A stretch of DNA of 64,000 nucleotides from Petrolisthes cinctipes (GCA_033782935.1 JAWQEG010004717.1:32573-96572); one strand, 5' to 3'; positions 1-14,266 are shown, counted from the stretch's first letter. A program made the numbers and translations. Notes: generated by a model not told the origin, from the sequence alone.

Positions 1-2509
1 CAATAAACCTTCACTAAACAACATCAGTACAGAACATTTCCTAAACTGGATTTAACAGCAGAGTTAAACACTTCCATATCAATGAGAAAGTCCAAATTAT
101 GAGGAAGAGGCCAAAATGTCTCCATGTTAACTGGAAAAAGTCCAGAATAGTTCGGAGAAAATATGTATTCTGGCCTTACTGAAGTTTGTGGTAGCCTGAC
201 CAAGCAGCTGGCCCAAGTACTGTAGTGTAGTATTTATTGAAGATTTACTGTATGAACTTGAGTGGTACAATATTTGTTGAAGCATTATGATTAGAGCTTT
301 ATTTTTAACCTTCTCTGTATTCAATAAAAGCATATTTTCATCTTTAAAATTAACTAACATTTAAATTTAAGCACTTACCGGTAACATGAGGTGAAGCGTT
401 GGGTAATGGCAGCTAATCCTTAGTAATCATTAGTCCATAAATGAGTACTTAATAGCCAAGCTTTAACTCTAAGCTTTAGGTGATGGGCAGTATAAGTGTT
501 GTACTGTTTTCAGTACTGTTGATGCTTATATATAATGATGGTCCAAGGTTAACAAATATGTATACTCATGAGCAAACATATGCTGACCCTCCCTATCTTC
601 ATAAAGTTTCAGTCACATAAACTAACTTTTAATAGTAGCATTGTTAATTATTGTAACTCATCCTCCTGTGCCCTACTTTCATCCCAGTTCACATACAGTA
701 CGTTTGTCTGAAGGTGGCAAACTCCATCTATGGCAAAGTTTGCCTATTAGACCATTAATGAACATGTACAGTATTGTACTGTATAAAGAAAGTAAAATGT
801 AAAATAATCTGTTGAGGGGCTAAATGGGTAGGAACTTGAGAATTTAATTTGTATTGTCACCATAAGTAAATGAATCATGTCCTAAATTTAGACACAGACT
901 GCAGAGAGTGAGTGTCAGTGAACTTTTGCTCTTGAATGTACGAGGGTCCAAAATACATGCACACATGTACACATTATGATACATACAGTACAGTGTATAT
1001 ATAGGTATTCAGTGCATGCAGCAATAGAACTTAAAGGACTCTTACAATACTGTATAGTATTTAGTATGCACCTTTGGGCAACTTGCATTTCATAATGTGG
1101 AATGTTTATGATGATAATGTACAGTTGTCTTCAAGTGTTTTGTTCCTACATTGTGTTGCAAATCCTCCTATCTCATGTACAATACTCTATACATATATCA
1201 AGAGGTTCAAAGTCTTATGTTTGTGACAGCATTACAACTTGGAACACAAAGATTAAGTTGAAACCTTTGGTATTCAGAGTTACTCTCATGGTAAGATTTA
1301 CAATGCTGGGGGGAACAAAACACTTGGAGGTGACTGTATGACTGTGTGTTCATGCATCTATTGTGAAATTCAGAATTAGAAACTGGATTAAATGAAAGCA
1401 GTAATTTATTATTGAATGAGTAAGTGAGGATCAGAAATATTATAATCTTATGTCATCATTCTGATCTAACTTGAAGTAAATGTATCATCATTGCCAGAAC
1501 TCAAGTCAACTTTAGTTTCACGTTAATTCCTTCATTACTGAGATCACTTTAGTACTGTAATACAGTTGCTACAAACCTTCCATCCCCTTTCATGCCCTTG
1601 AAAATTAACTACACCTTTACATAATTGTTCATGTCAATTTGATGTGTTTATTTGTAGAGTTACCAGTAAGAATGTGTGACTGGTGTAGAATATTGGTACA
1701 GTACTGTGTGAATGACTGGCCATTTACAGGCTTTACTGTCACATGTATTATCATTCACTGCTTCAACTAAGTTGTGTCCCCCACACAGTATTTGTATGAA
1801 ATTTAGTGGTGATCTCAGTAATGAAAGGATTAATACACATTCTAGTCAAGTGTAACAACATTATTAACACTGGAAGACCTCTTCTACACTTTTTTATGAC
1901 ATTCTCCACATTTTATTTGTATTAGAGTACAATATCTTTAAGAGTTGCTATTTAACTTAGTGATAACTGCAATAAAGAAACCATACTTTTGAATTGTAGG
2001 CAGAATTGTACAATTTTATTACATCAGTACTGTGTACACAAATCATTCTTCATAACTTCTGTAGAATCATAGATTCAGATTAATGTATTCCTGTACTAGG
2101 AAAAACATGAAAGAATGACCCAATCCTGACTCAGTCATGCTAAAAAGAAAATAAAATTTTGTAAAAATTAAGTAAAAGCAGAGAACATCAACAAAGCCAA
2201 GGTCATAAAACCCCCTGCTTAGAAAATACAGCAGCTGTTAGAATAGTATATCTGATAAATATTACTTAAGAATGGTGTTAGTAAACCATGTTATAGAAAT
2301 ACTATACACCTGAAGTGGTCTGCACTAACCCAATACAATATGAATATTATGGGTATTGTGTAAACATTGTACAGGACTTAGCTATAAGTTTTTTTTTTTT
2401 TCCAAAAGAAATGCTTAATCATCATCTGTTTTTAATTTATTATTTATTTTGATATTTGAGATACTTATTGCCAGAGCGAACCAAGTACCTCTTCAAAAAA
2501 ATATACATA
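1..2509. other. AT-rich non-coding DNA, no gene recognised
   Basis: Open frames here are short and show no conserved motif or coherent splice-flanked exon. The DNA is AT-rich with many short TACAGTA/TACTGTA words. It could be intergenic or an intron or UTR of a gene outside the window. Confidence 0.6.
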
Positions 2510-2511
2510 TA

Positions 2512-3007
2512 CAGTATCCGCAAAAAAACTTGCATCCACCCTCCTCTCCAGCAGTAGGCATGCAAACATCTCAACACAACTGGAAAAATAAACAAGTATC
2601 ATCCTTCAGTTATTCTTCATTAGTATTGTGTGACTCCACCCTTTGCCTTTTTATAACCATTTGTAGCCGTTTATGCATAGAAACACTTAATTTCTTAAAG
2701 TAATTCCCTTCTTGGGCGGGATAATGCAATGTGGTGCAACTTCGGTTGCAACCTTCAGACATTTGATGGTGGAAACATTTCGTCCCATACGTCTAGCAGT
2801 TTCCCTTAAAGACACGTTTTCTTTAATTAGGGTGAGACTTCTGGCCTTCTCCACATCTGACAACATCTGCACTGGTCATAAATTACGTTCAGTTGTACTG
2901 GGCAGTAGCCGTTGTGTACAAGGGGTTGCCAAATGTGTCAAAAAAAATTATTTGAGGAGGCGCTCGCTGTTGCCAACTGGTGGGTGCAAGTTTTTTTGCG
3001 GGTACTG
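2512..3007 (-). mobile_element. Internally deleted Tc1-like DNA transposon
   Basis: The ends form inverted repeats of about 30 bp: CAGTATCCGCAAAAAAAC on the left and its imperfect complement on the right. They begin with CAGT and are flanked by TA, the Tc1/mariner target. On the minus strand, 2872-2687 encodes a transposase N-terminal helix-turn-helix resembling the family (LRETARRMGRNVSTIK). Further along the same strand (about 2700-2620) a short stretch with SMHKRLQMVIK resembles the family's C-terminus. The catalytic DDE core between them is missing, so at about 496 bp this is a non-autonomous deletion derivative of an element that is usually 1.3-1.6 kb. Confidence 0.82.
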
Positions 3008-3010
3008 TAT

Positions 3011-3613
3011 ATAGAAAAATGCACTGAGTTCAGAGGAGCTGCTTAATGAGTGATTCCTTATCAGTCTTGTGCTACACATAGGGTTTATTCTATCTCTGCT
3101 GTCTGTTTGGGTATTTGGTATACTTTCAATAGGCTTCTATTTATGTTCGGTACTTTCATCCTAGCTATATGGTTCGTGCACGTTCCTATTTATTGCCTCG
3201 TATTGCCTTTTATGGGCCAAATTATTCTTTTTCTCTCTCTCTTTCCACTTCAATCATACATACCATCTTTGCAATCATCACACTATTCAACATCAATTAA
3301 TTTACCATGGCAATCACACAAATTGATGTCCAAAAATCACATAATCCGTCATCGGAATGTCCTCACAGTTACGGTACACTTTAAGTCACAACACAATCCA
3401 GTTTCTTTCATTTGGGTGCTTACAAATTGACTGTAAAATTGGCCACATTGTTTGAGGTTTAAGTTACAGCCTAGTGTGTGTGCACGCAGAGCTGACGTGT
3501 TTTTGAAATGATGTCTTGCCTTCTGTTACTCTTGTTTGCTTATTCAGGGTTGTAATAATTGATCGTAAGTATTGTAGTACACACTTGAGTATTATTGTTT
3601 GGTTTGAGAAGAC
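3011..3613. other. Non-coding DNA, no gene recognised
   Basis: A 126-codon open frame (3050-3430, plus) is present but is low in complexity, rich in hydrophobic and aromatic codons and matches no family I know. I see no other structure. Confidence 0.5.
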
Positions 3614-3797
3614 TTAAGGGGATAGTGGTACTCTCTTGTTCTCAGATTGGGGGGATGGTTGCTGAATCCTCCAAACTATGCTGTGAAACAGACTACCTCA
3701 GCATACAAGTACACTGTAGGGGGAGAATCTGTTTTATAGTATAGCTTGGAGTACTCAGAACCCTTCCAATTAAACCACAAGAGAGTACAGTATATCC
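3614..3797. mobile_element. TTAA-type hairpin MITE, diverged copy
   Basis: The element starts TTAAGGGGATAGTGGTACTC and ends with an imperfect complement (about GAGTACAGTATATCC). The interior carries the family words TCCTCCAAACTATG and TAGCTTGGAGTACTC. It is a diverged member of the family seen clearly at 6060, 7042, 7369, 7746 and 53827. Confidence 0.55.
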
Positions 3798-6059
3798 TAT
3801 ATTACCTCAGTACAGTACAGTGATGACTTGTTCTCGAGTTGTGAGAATCTTCATGGAGAGTAAGATGTGTCCTCCAAGCTTTGCCAAGACACAGGTTCTC
3901 TCATTGTATGGTTAACTTTGTACAGGCTTCCTTTTTATGTTCATTATTTTACTCTTATAATTCATGCTAGTTTCTTTTTATCATGTTCTATGCTTCCAGC
4001 CTTATGAGGACTCGGGTCCAGTAGAATGTAGCCATCTCCCCCTCTATCTGTCTCTCACCCTACTGTCTCTCTCCTCTCAGTCTGTCTCTCACCCCACTGT
4101 ATGTCTCTCCTATCTATTTGTATCTCTTCCTTTTTTATCTATTTCCTCTCTCTCTTATCTCATTGTTAATAATCTTACTGGCAGAGTTTAGGAGAATCAC
4201 TGACATCTTACCTTTTTAACACTAGTTCAGTAAAAGTGTTCTGGAGTGTGTTGTTTTTGTATATGAGGTGAGGATGTGGTTGTGTATGTGTTTCAGAGTG
4301 TAAATGATGATATTGTTGGATGGAGCCTCTGTTTTCCACTTCTGACTTGTAAATGTAAACTTTATCTACATGTTCGTAGATGAAGGTGTGTGGTAGAAAC
4401 TGTGTTTAAAATAAATCACTTGTTGTGTATTCCATTTTAGGAATGCAAAGTGTCTAAATAACACACTGTATAAGGTTAAAGTTGACAAAACATGGGTGTA
4501 GTATTAGTAATGATATTAGATTATAAGGATAGCAGTTATAATATCCATAATAAAGAAATGACTGTATAGTAATATAATAAATGATAATAATTCCTTTCAT
4601 AGAGATGCCTTAATGTTCTGTACTTTTACTAACTTTGCCAAAGATAGTTCCATTAGGTGTAGGTGTGAGTTGGCAACACTGCAATCCTTCCAACCTACCT
4701 GGTAACACTGCCTCTATTTGGTTAGGCCAAGAGTCTGAGGGTGGTATTATTAAACTTACTCTTCGACGAAACGGCGTTTTGTAGCTAAATTCGCATTGCA
4801 AAATAATAGGAACTAATCGATGAAGTAGTAGTTTAATGATAGCACCCCAAAGCTTTACCTTGCTCTTGTCCACACACACGTCCACACCCACACAGCCTAT
4901 AATGCTTACATGCATGACCTTCCTACACATCATGATTGTGTGCACATTAGATCATGCATGTTCATATATTCTATGGTAAGTAGAAGTTTCCTTTGTAATG
5001 TAGCAAGAGCTTTAGGTAATGAGTTTCTCTGTTCCTCAAAGCATGTTGTCCTTGAAAGGCAAATTACAGTATGATTATTGTCATTGGATTGGTTTTATAA
5101 TTTTTTGTTATTAAACTGTTATTGCTAAAAGATCGTGCAATAAGGAAATATGTACTAAGGTTAAATAAGATGATAATACAGTATTTCTAAATAGGTGGAA
5201 TGAAAATGTAAACACATGTACTATTATGTTGTTAATTGAAAAATGCAGTTGGTTCTGTGTCTTGTCATACATCATTTTCATCAATGTTAAGGGAGTGTCT
5301 GTGACGCTAAAATGAAAACACGAGCAGTTTTGTTGTTGTACGAGGTTGTCCCCATTATTAGTTGATAGTCACAGTTGTTTTATATCACATAGAAGATACA
5401 TACATGTGTCTTCAACAATGTGTAGATGATATATTAAATTTATTGCCTGAATCACTGTCCATCAGTCCTATTTACATGCTGAAATTTTACATACAGTACC
5501 TATGTTGTTGTAGATTATATTAAATTTAAAAAAAAATTGATGTAAAAATAACTACAGTAGTATAATTTTATATTATGTCTATTTGTAAGCAGTTGTCTGA
5601 GTTCTCGGTCATTCCTCAAACCTTGTGACACTGTCCATATTTAGGTGTATGATGCAAAATACATCAGGTTTTGTGTATTTCCCAGATCGAGTATGTCCTG
5701 TTCTAATTATGTTACTGAGAATGTACTGTACACTAGACTGTTTTGTTATATCCAGATCAGCAAATGAGGCCTTTGCTTGATGAGTGAATTGTAATCACAA
5801 GCAATTTTGATTCTGAAGGCAGAATGAAAGTAAGTAATGTACAACCTTTCAGAAGAAGAGTATAATACTGAACTGTAATACTATATCAACCAGAAAGTTA
5901 TTTGATTCTGATGCAAGAAGGGAAATAGAAGCACAGTGTTTCAGATAGGATTATTGTATTAACCAGCTGTGTGTAATGGAACTACTGTACTGTATTCCCA
6001 TTCTAAAGCATTGTGAAGTATGGACGATGTATGTCCAATATAGTACTTTTTTCCAGAAT
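3798..6059. other. Non-coding DNA with CT-rich tract at 4030-4165
   Basis: No coding exon was recognised. A pyrimidine-rich stretch with recurring GTCTCTC words lies at about 4030-4165. An open frame on the minus strand at 4610-4945 shows no domain and was not accepted as a gene. Confidence 0.5.
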
Positions 6060-6225
6060 TTAAGGAGAGATTCTTTTGTTGGTGAATTTGAAGGTCTCTG
6101 ATTCCTCCAAACTATGCCACAAAACAGAGACCCTCCTAGTACCACTGAGGGTGTCTGTTGTCTGGTATAGTTAGGAGGAATCAGCAGAGACCTTCCAATT
6201 CACCAACAAAAAAATATCCCCTTAA
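6060..6225. mobile_element. TTAA-type hairpin MITE
   Basis: TTAA flanks both ends. Arms of about 60 bp (AGATTCTTTTGTTGGTGAAT... and its complement) are near-perfect inverted repeats. The centre includes the family words TCCTCCAAACTATGCC and TAGTTAGGAGGAATCAG. There is no coding capacity. TTAA duplication is typical of piggyBac-like and Kolobok transposons. Confidence 0.78.
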
Positions 6226-7041
6226 GAACAATTTTACCAGCTTGGTATATACAGTATGTGTACACCTGTCAGCAAGGTCTCAGATCATCAAGGTTTACTA
6301 ATTTCTCCATGTAGGCACTTCTTGTACAGTTGAGCAAGTATATGGCAATGTCTGGCAGTTCTTTGTAGTAAGCCCTTATATCTTAATTAATGAATCACTA
6401 GGAACCCAGAGCCAATGTAAGGTGGAACGTGATTGGCTGAACTTTTGAGTGGTGGCGAAGCTTGCACTTACTACTTGCTCAACTTTACATCTCCATTGAC
6501 CACCCTCCACCTCTGTCTCACCTCTCTCTCTCCTATCCCGTGCCTTTTCTTGCGTACACACATCGATTCATTATTCTTATGGACTGTCTCCATAATGTGT
6601 GATATAGTGCTACAGAATCAGTACTCCTCTTTAGTCAGTAGTGCAAAAAGCTCATTATTATTCCTTCCTTACTTTCTTCACTTTAGGCACAAACTTGGAT
6701 AATGATCTCAAATTTAGCTCTTCACCCTTACATTAAAATTGGCTCTCAATATTTTGCTAACATACAGTAATTACCCCATCTCATATAACACTGCCCCATT
6801 GTATCAGTTATTAGTGTGTATGGCAGATGGAAATAGAAACCCGGGAAAACATTGGGTGATCTTCAGAAAGGGAAAGAATGTGTCATGAAGGGGTGGATTT
6901 GGTAAACCCTTGATATAGCATGAGTAAATATTTGCATCCACTGTTTCATAATTATCATATGTAGGCCCTCACTGAAGACTACTAAATATGTTCCCTATTC
7001 AATGTCATCCAGGCTAAGCAATCTACTGTACTGGGTCTGTG

Positions 7042-7191
7042 TTAAGGGGAGATTCTCTTGTTGGCAAATTGGAAGGCTACTAATTCCTCCTACCAGATGC
7101 CCTCAGTGGTACTAATAGGGGATCTGTTTTTTGGCATAGTTTGGAGGAATCACAGACCTTCCAATTCACCAACAAAAGAATCTCCCCTTAA
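7042..7191. mobile_element. TTAA-type hairpin MITE
   Basis: It begins TTAAGGGGAGATTCTCTTGT and ends AGAATCTCCCCTTAA, a near-perfect palindrome with TTAA at each edge. At 150 bp it is the cleanest short copy of the family in this window. Confidence 0.82.
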
Positions 7192-7368
7192 ATGACAAAG
7201 TGTCGAATATGTCGGCACTACATGAAGGGTGTATTGTTCAAGTACTGAATATGTTTGTGTTTTATCAAGGGTCTACTGTATAGTGTATCTGCTCTACCTC
7301 TCCATAAGCACTAGCACTATAAATTATCACCTTTTCTGATTTCAGTCCCTACCATCCAGGAGGTTCTC

Positions 7369-7540
7369 TTAAAGGGAGGTTCTCTTGTTGGCAGATTGGA
7401 AGGCTACTGATTCCTCCTAACTACAGTATACCAGAAAACAGCAGACGCCCTCAATGGTACTATTAGGGGGATCTGTTTCATGGCATCATTTGGAAGAATC
7501 AGAGACCTTCCAATTCACCAACAAAAGAATCTTCCCTTAA
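7369..7540. mobile_element. TTAA-type hairpin MITE
   Basis: It begins TTAAAGGGAGGTTCTCTTGT and ends AGAATCTTCCCTTAA. It lies only 177 bp downstream of the copy at 7042-7191 in the same overall arrangement, so independent insertions or a segmental duplication are both possible. Confidence 0.8.
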
Positions 7541-7745
7541 AAGTGAATAAAATTATCTTAGCCACTTCCAGGTGAAAATAATTGTAGGTCCTGCCAGCTA
7601 CATAAAATTACAAACATCTTATTCATCTAATGAACGTTTCTGACCAGCTAAAAAGTAAATTTGTCCGTCCAGTTTATTGAAATTCTAGCCAGCCAAATAT
7701 AACTGCATGGCCTCCATCCAACATTATAGAATCTGGCAAGTTGTG

Positions 7746-7908
7746 TTAAGGGGATATGCTTTTGTTGGTGAATTGGAAGGTCTCTGATTCCTCCAAACTA
7801 TGCCACAAAACAGATCCCCTATTGGTACCATTAAGGGCATCTGTTTCCAGGTATAGTTAGGAAGAATCAATAGCCTTCCAATTTGCCAAAAAGAAAATCT
7901 CCCCTTAA
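7746..7908. mobile_element. TTAA-type hairpin MITE
   Basis: It begins TTAAGGGGATATGCTTTTGT and ends AAAATCTCCCCTTAA. This is the third copy within 870 bp. The palindrome creates a pseudo-open frame on the minus strand (7724-7921), which should not be read as a gene. Confidence 0.8.
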
Positions 7909-10900
7909 ATTGTTTGACCACCTTGATAAAATTTGGTTAGGAAAAATCTAAAATGCTGTAGCATAATAATCCTCCTGAAGGGTTTCTGTACTACCTCTTT
8001 GTCTAAACATTCTCTGACACGCATTCTATTTTGTGTGCAACTTGGGAACACAGAACATGCATTCCACTCAGTCCATAGTGTCTCTTACATAGCCACAAAC
8101 ACATTAGCTTCCTTAGTGCCATCCTCATTGAGATTAGGGAAAAAATTGTGATATTTATTGATTTGTTTTTAGAGAACATTAATTATATCTACTGGTTATT
8201 AGTTCTTGATTTCGATTGAAAGATTATGACAAGCTCATCACTACTACTGTGTCCAGCAGCCAATGCACTAAATTAAATAATTATGAATAATTTTATACTA
8301 TAATGGTACAGTAGTTGTAATATAAACTGGCCTTAATGTTTTGTCAGTTATCTTTATTTAGCCATTTCTATGATAGTTCTGTCTTAGATTGCTGTACAGT
8401 GTAAGGATGTAAATAATAAAATGAGAGAATGTGTTGACTGTTTCCAATTTATGTATAAATTTAGACGGATCGAAAATACCTGTCTTCAGAACACATCTTA
8501 CATTGGTCCAACAATTGTTTCCTTTGGACAGGAAAAAGGGTGTTCTCCAGAATAGGATAGAAAAAAAATCTATGATTTCAATCCCAAGAGGGGGTGAGGC
8601 TTCGGGATAGATGAATGGATGGACTGAAAGGAATAACTATCTCCCTCTAATCATGGTACAGTACATCATATATCTCATGTAAAAGTATTTTTTATTAAAG
8701 TTCAGTCAATTATAAAAATACATTGTATTAAAATGAAAAAGCAATAGGCATGTTATTCATATACAACTGTTGGTGCAGAGTCAACAAGAGTGGTGGGAGC
8801 CCAGCCTTCACTGGTCACTGGGTGATCTACTGAAGACAGCCAACAGGCTTCCTATCTCATACACAAACTTCAGCAACTCTCCACTGTACTGATGCTGTCC
8901 AATAATTTATGCATTAGCAGCAACTCCATAATATCCTTGGTTATGTCAATGTATAAGAGTCAACAACACATAAATTTTGTACACTATTATGGGGATTTCA
9001 GAAGCATAAGGCATGACTTCATCCCATGTAATTTTAAGTCAGAACACACAACCTCCACTATGTATACCCTATAACATCTGGATATAGTGAATGGCATCTA
9101 CAAAATGTACAATATCATAGGTTCTTCACATACTGAATGAGATGTTTGTATCTATATTTCTGGGAGGGCTGACACATAATTATGTGCACTTTATTTTGAA
9201 AGGAAAGAAAAGAAAAGTTACCTTCAACCAGCCCAAAGAATCATCAGGTCACAAGTGTCTATACCTGACATGCTATTTTGGCACTTTCTTTATAAACTAT
9301 TCAAAACAAGGGCTACTTCTACAGTTCAGACAGTAAATGTACAATGGAGAGTTGCTACTGTTGCAGTATCTTATACAGCACTGCTTTAACAACTTTTGTT
9401 TTTTTATTACAAGGTACAGTACAGTAACTGAGGTGAGAGGTGGGCAGGGTGATTTTTCTCCTATATGATACACAAGATAATAGTCCAAAGAAAGGAGATT
9501 CTTTATCGTTACTGCAATACTAACTTGGACTACCAATTTGTGAATCAAAAAGAATTACAACAACACAAAGGCGATACTGGTGAGTTCTCAACAAAGTCCA
9601 ACAGTCCATATGCCACTTCTCACCTCGCACAACCAACCACAACTTATCAAATTTCAGAACAACTTGAAGTGTAATATCCAATTTAATTTTCTGCAATGAG
9701 TTCATGGCACAAATCTACAGACTAGAGCTTGTTTTCTACAAACACTCCATTATTGTGTACCTGTCAGGTTAGATCAAAATACATTTCATAGTTGTAATTT
9801 AGAGATAGATGTTTGAACATTTCCCTTTACCTCTATGAGGTTAACCATAAACTGCTCTTTCTACTAACTATTAATATGGCAACATAATAATAAACAAAAT
9901 ACCAAGTCTTATAACAGAGCATGAATAAACCTAAACTGTGGAAAATGTATCTATAAATAGTCCATCACATATATAAATGCAATTACTAATGCATAAAATA
10001 AATTTTTTCACAATTGTAACACAGCTGAAGAAAGCAACATAAGACTTGGCATAATCTAACTACACCAGTTTCCTGATAATCAATATCAACAGCTGTCCAA
10101 CAGTAATGGACAGTAGGCCAATAGAAACTTAAAATCTGGCTAATAAATACTTCCTAACATTACTATAAAAATATTGATTCTTTTATCCAAAATCAAAGGA
10201 AAAATACTGAGAAGAGAACGAGGAAACTGCAGAGCAGAGGCTACTGAAAAACATAAACCTTCAACAAAAAACAGTTCTACTACCACCACTTTCCTTCCTC
10301 TCACTTTCAAGGGGCAAAGACAATTTGTATTCTTAATACAGAATGTGTAAAGTGTAATGCTCTGTAACTTCAAAATCTCTTACCCAAAATCTACACCTTT
10401 CTCATTCTTTTTGACTTCCCTCACACATTTTCAAATACCACATTTAAAAAAAATTGGTTGATGATCCAGTCACAAGGAAAATTGAGTATAATGGATCACC
10501 TAAACAGAATTTGAATACTGTAAATACCCTTGGTATGGGGAGTGGAGGTTAGTTTGTGTTGGTTCTTTGTAACAAGGTTTGTGCAACATCTTCACCAGTT
10601 GTTTAAGGAGTTCAGTAGCCAAAGACTGATCAAGACCACAAAGAACAGTGCTTGCTAAAATGTAACTCACTTATGCAGAGAAATGCAACCTGCTAAGAAT
10701 ATGATAATATTCCTAAACTTGGTAAGTTTGAGCTGAATTGCAAGAAAAATTAATGCATGAGCAATTTGGATCATTACACTCTAGCCATGATGGTGGTATT
10801 TTTTCTTCAGCATTTGGGCAACTCTCAACAAAATACTGTAAGTTGATCAGTAAAGCAGACAGACTCACTCTGACTGTGGTGATGACATGAAGAGATTTTT

Positions 10901-13900
10901 GTGGTAAGGAAGATTCTCTACCCTGAGTAGCACTGGAATGTTTAGTCCCCGAGTAGCAAGACAAGAGCCAACTCTACTAGTTATGGTAAACAATTGAGGA
11001 GGCAGTACATATTAAAAAAGCATGGCTGAATGAGCCTTTTTACACAATAGTCCACACTTCATTACCGACATTTAAGAAACAAGGGTAATATAGTACAATT
11101 TAATAAAAGCACTCTCCTATCATTATTTTTTAGTATCTGTATTGTTGAGTGTAACTCGTATTTTGTCTCAGTTTATTTCTGATTTTTATTTTTTCATTCT
11201 TGGCCCTGGAGCCCTCCCCCTTGAAAAACGTGGGATAGGATACTGATGATGATTTGTAGCCAAGCTATCTTCATAAAATTTGCCTTATCACTGAACACAA
11301 TCCTTAAGTAATATAAAAATGAAGGTACTGTATGTGTAATGAAATCATAGTATCCATTTTTTTTAAACCAATCCTCAAAACAGGAGATAATCCAAACTTC
11401 ATTCTGACCACAAATCAGTTTTGACAGAATTAATCATTAATACTGTTACACTTTTAGATGGCTATGTCAAGAAGAATAAAAAAGTTATCAGACTGGCTAT
11501 TTAATGCATTACATCTTCAAAGTATGGTGGTCAGAAACCAAAGAGTAACCACTTGTTTTAATCCTCAAATGGATTTCAAACCACACACAAGACACCAAAT
11601 TTTGTGCAGCAATTCTAATCTTGCCTCTTCTCCAATGGCTCCTGCACATATACCTTGAGGAAGGATAGCCATTACTATTATATATAGAAATGTAATCCAA
11701 CTGAGCTTGACCAAATAGATCCCCAAGCCCATATTGAGGTTTCACTAGGGCACTGCAAGTTCTTACAAAGTTTGTGTGCAGTGAAAAGCCTTAAACTCAG
11801 ACCACACTCTGTGTGTGCTAATGTATCACAGTAGCAATTCAATGTGCCAATAGTAGAGCTACATGGCCAGTATGACCTGGATTGTTGTAAATTATAAATC
11901 CTTTCTATTTCTATCACAAACAGTTTCCTATATTCTTTCAACAGGAAAAAGGCATTCCAGGCCACTGAAAGAAATATACAGTACTGTATTTCTTCTCGAT
12001 AGCTTGGCTCTCAGTAACCTCCACATCCACCAAATACTGTAATGCAAGTTTGTGACTCAAAACAGGAATGAGGCAGAAGTATAATGATGCAACTCACAGT
12101 AAGAAAGTCATATCAAATGCTTATGAATTAACCTCTATTAGCGATCAAATTATGCATAGTACAACTGAGTATGCTGACCATAGGCACAATATGCACATTT
12201 TTAAACCATTATTAAACTTGTATGCTACTCTGGATATCGATAAAACAAGAATTTATTGTAATTTTTCTATGACCATGTTCAGTCAAATGGCATTCAGTCA
12301 GACGCCAAATAAGGGAATAGTGGCAACAGGATATTTTGCTTCTCTGACAGGAAGGGTTAACAGATACAATAAATATGTTGAAATGTAGAAACGAGAAGCA
12401 AAAACGGGTAAAATATTATTGAAAAATACCATGTGTGGCTGTCTTGAGATGTCAGTGAGATTAAATATAATTACAATAATCAATCTTTCCAATATGTATA
12501 CTGTGAATCACCTATGATAATGTATGTATACCAATTACTATATACAACTACAGCATTAATACTCAAAATTAAGATTAATATTCAATGTAAACATTCCAAT
12601 GTATATCACAGTGACAGAATAATTATTTAATGCATATTAATAATGTAGAAAATACTTTGTCACAATGAATCATTTATTTTTTATTATTGTATCAAACACT
12701 TTTTTAAATACTTTTTTTTATCTTTACCTATATTATAGTCAAAATTATTTCATAAATTATAATCATAAATATACCACTGCATGTGATAACAATGTGCAAT
12801 ATCAGCATACCCTGTTGTACATATTCTCAACTCTCTTTACCATTAGCAAATTTAAATATTAAAACAATAAAAAAAAATCTATATTATCTCTACATATAAC
12901 AAAACACTGGACTGGACTTTACCATTTTAATAGCTGTACATTAAGTACATCTCACACCAAGATTTCCTGACATCCATTGATGGATGGGATAAGGGGAAAA
13001 TATCTCTTGCCAACCTGAGATCCCTATATCAGGACACACACTCAAGAGAGATTCTTGGTTATCTCACTTGAGAGCTGTCATGGCATTAAAGGTGGCAATA
13101 CACTATATGAACTGTCTGTGGAACTGGGTACAATACAATGACAATAAACACTGTGTGAAATATTAAGACACAGAATGAAGTATTAACAGGATAAATACAA
13201 CCCTCATAAAATGTGACCAGTGGATGTTATCCAAGGAGTTTGGGGTTCTCTGTGTTGTCACAGACCTTTCACTAGACCTACAAATTTCAAATTTAAGGCT
13301 CACTCAATACTGGTATATTGCTGTATTATTATGGGGAATACAGTAGTTCTTCTAAATACACACTTTTTAAAATATATTTTAACACCTTGATAAAAGTAAA
13401 GGAGAAACATTTTCAAGCACAACCAACAGTAACACCTTTGATGCTTCTCATGCTATAACACTTCTTTAAAATACAATTGTTAACATAAAAAATAAAAAAA
13501 TAATGAGAAAGAAAGGGTACTGGCAAGGTGAATTAATGTTGAAGATGCTACAATAGAATATGGAATAACAAACTGCATACATAATACACATGAAAACTCT
13601 TCTGATGAAGACTTTACTGCTTCTAATTAAGATAATTTCAATAACCTACTTACTTTCCATCTCCCAAGTAACAAGAAACAGAGGAAGGGTTAAGGAAAAG
13701 TGAGTGGTCTGATGACAGAAAACCAAAGAGGACAGGGGCACAGACACAACTACTCAACTTAAAACAGTGAGACAAAGTTTGCCCCATTAATATCTTGACA
13801 ACATCTATATAATCTAAACTATAAGAATCTTTTGATATTTTTGTGTAATATCATATCTTCTGATAATTTAATCCTGGTCCAACAAGATTAAGAAAGAGAG

Positions 13901-14266
13901 AGTATCTTACAGAAATGCAACTTACTACTGAAGTAACTACAAAAGAGTGTAAAGTGATCATTGTGACCATAAAATGAGGTAAAGGTGATGTGGCAGGAAA
14001 ATGAGGAGCCTCTTCCAGCACCAAGTACAGTTATCAACAAAAAGTTTACTGTCATACATCTGCTTCCATTGAATTTAATTACTATACTATTAAATTCCCT
14101 CAACTCAAGAATGAATAACAATCACTAATTAACTTTAGACATGCAATGGAAACAGGGAAATTCTGTAATCTTTTGTTAGTTGACCGTACAGTACACCCAG
14201 TATCTGAACCAGCACCAGTGCTACACCATCCTGCATTGGAAGCACTGAATCAGCTTATCACCAGGT
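7909..14266. other. AT-rich non-coding DNA, possible long LINS1 3' region
   Basis: No exon was recognised on either strand over 6 kb. The stretch lies immediately downstream of the minus-strand LINS1 stop codon, so part of it may be its 3' UTR. I could not place a confident polyadenylation site. Open frames of 60-106 codons here lack motifs. Confidence 0.5.

Noticed and set aside
3050..3430. 126-codon plus-strand open frame
   Set aside because: No domain, no splice context and random-looking composition just outside a Tc1 relic.
5951..6145. Related short proteins with [17 protein letters not shown] at two sites
   Set aside because: The shared peptide (also 7724-7921) is encoded by arms of the TTAA hairpin element and reflects repeat identity, not a protein family.
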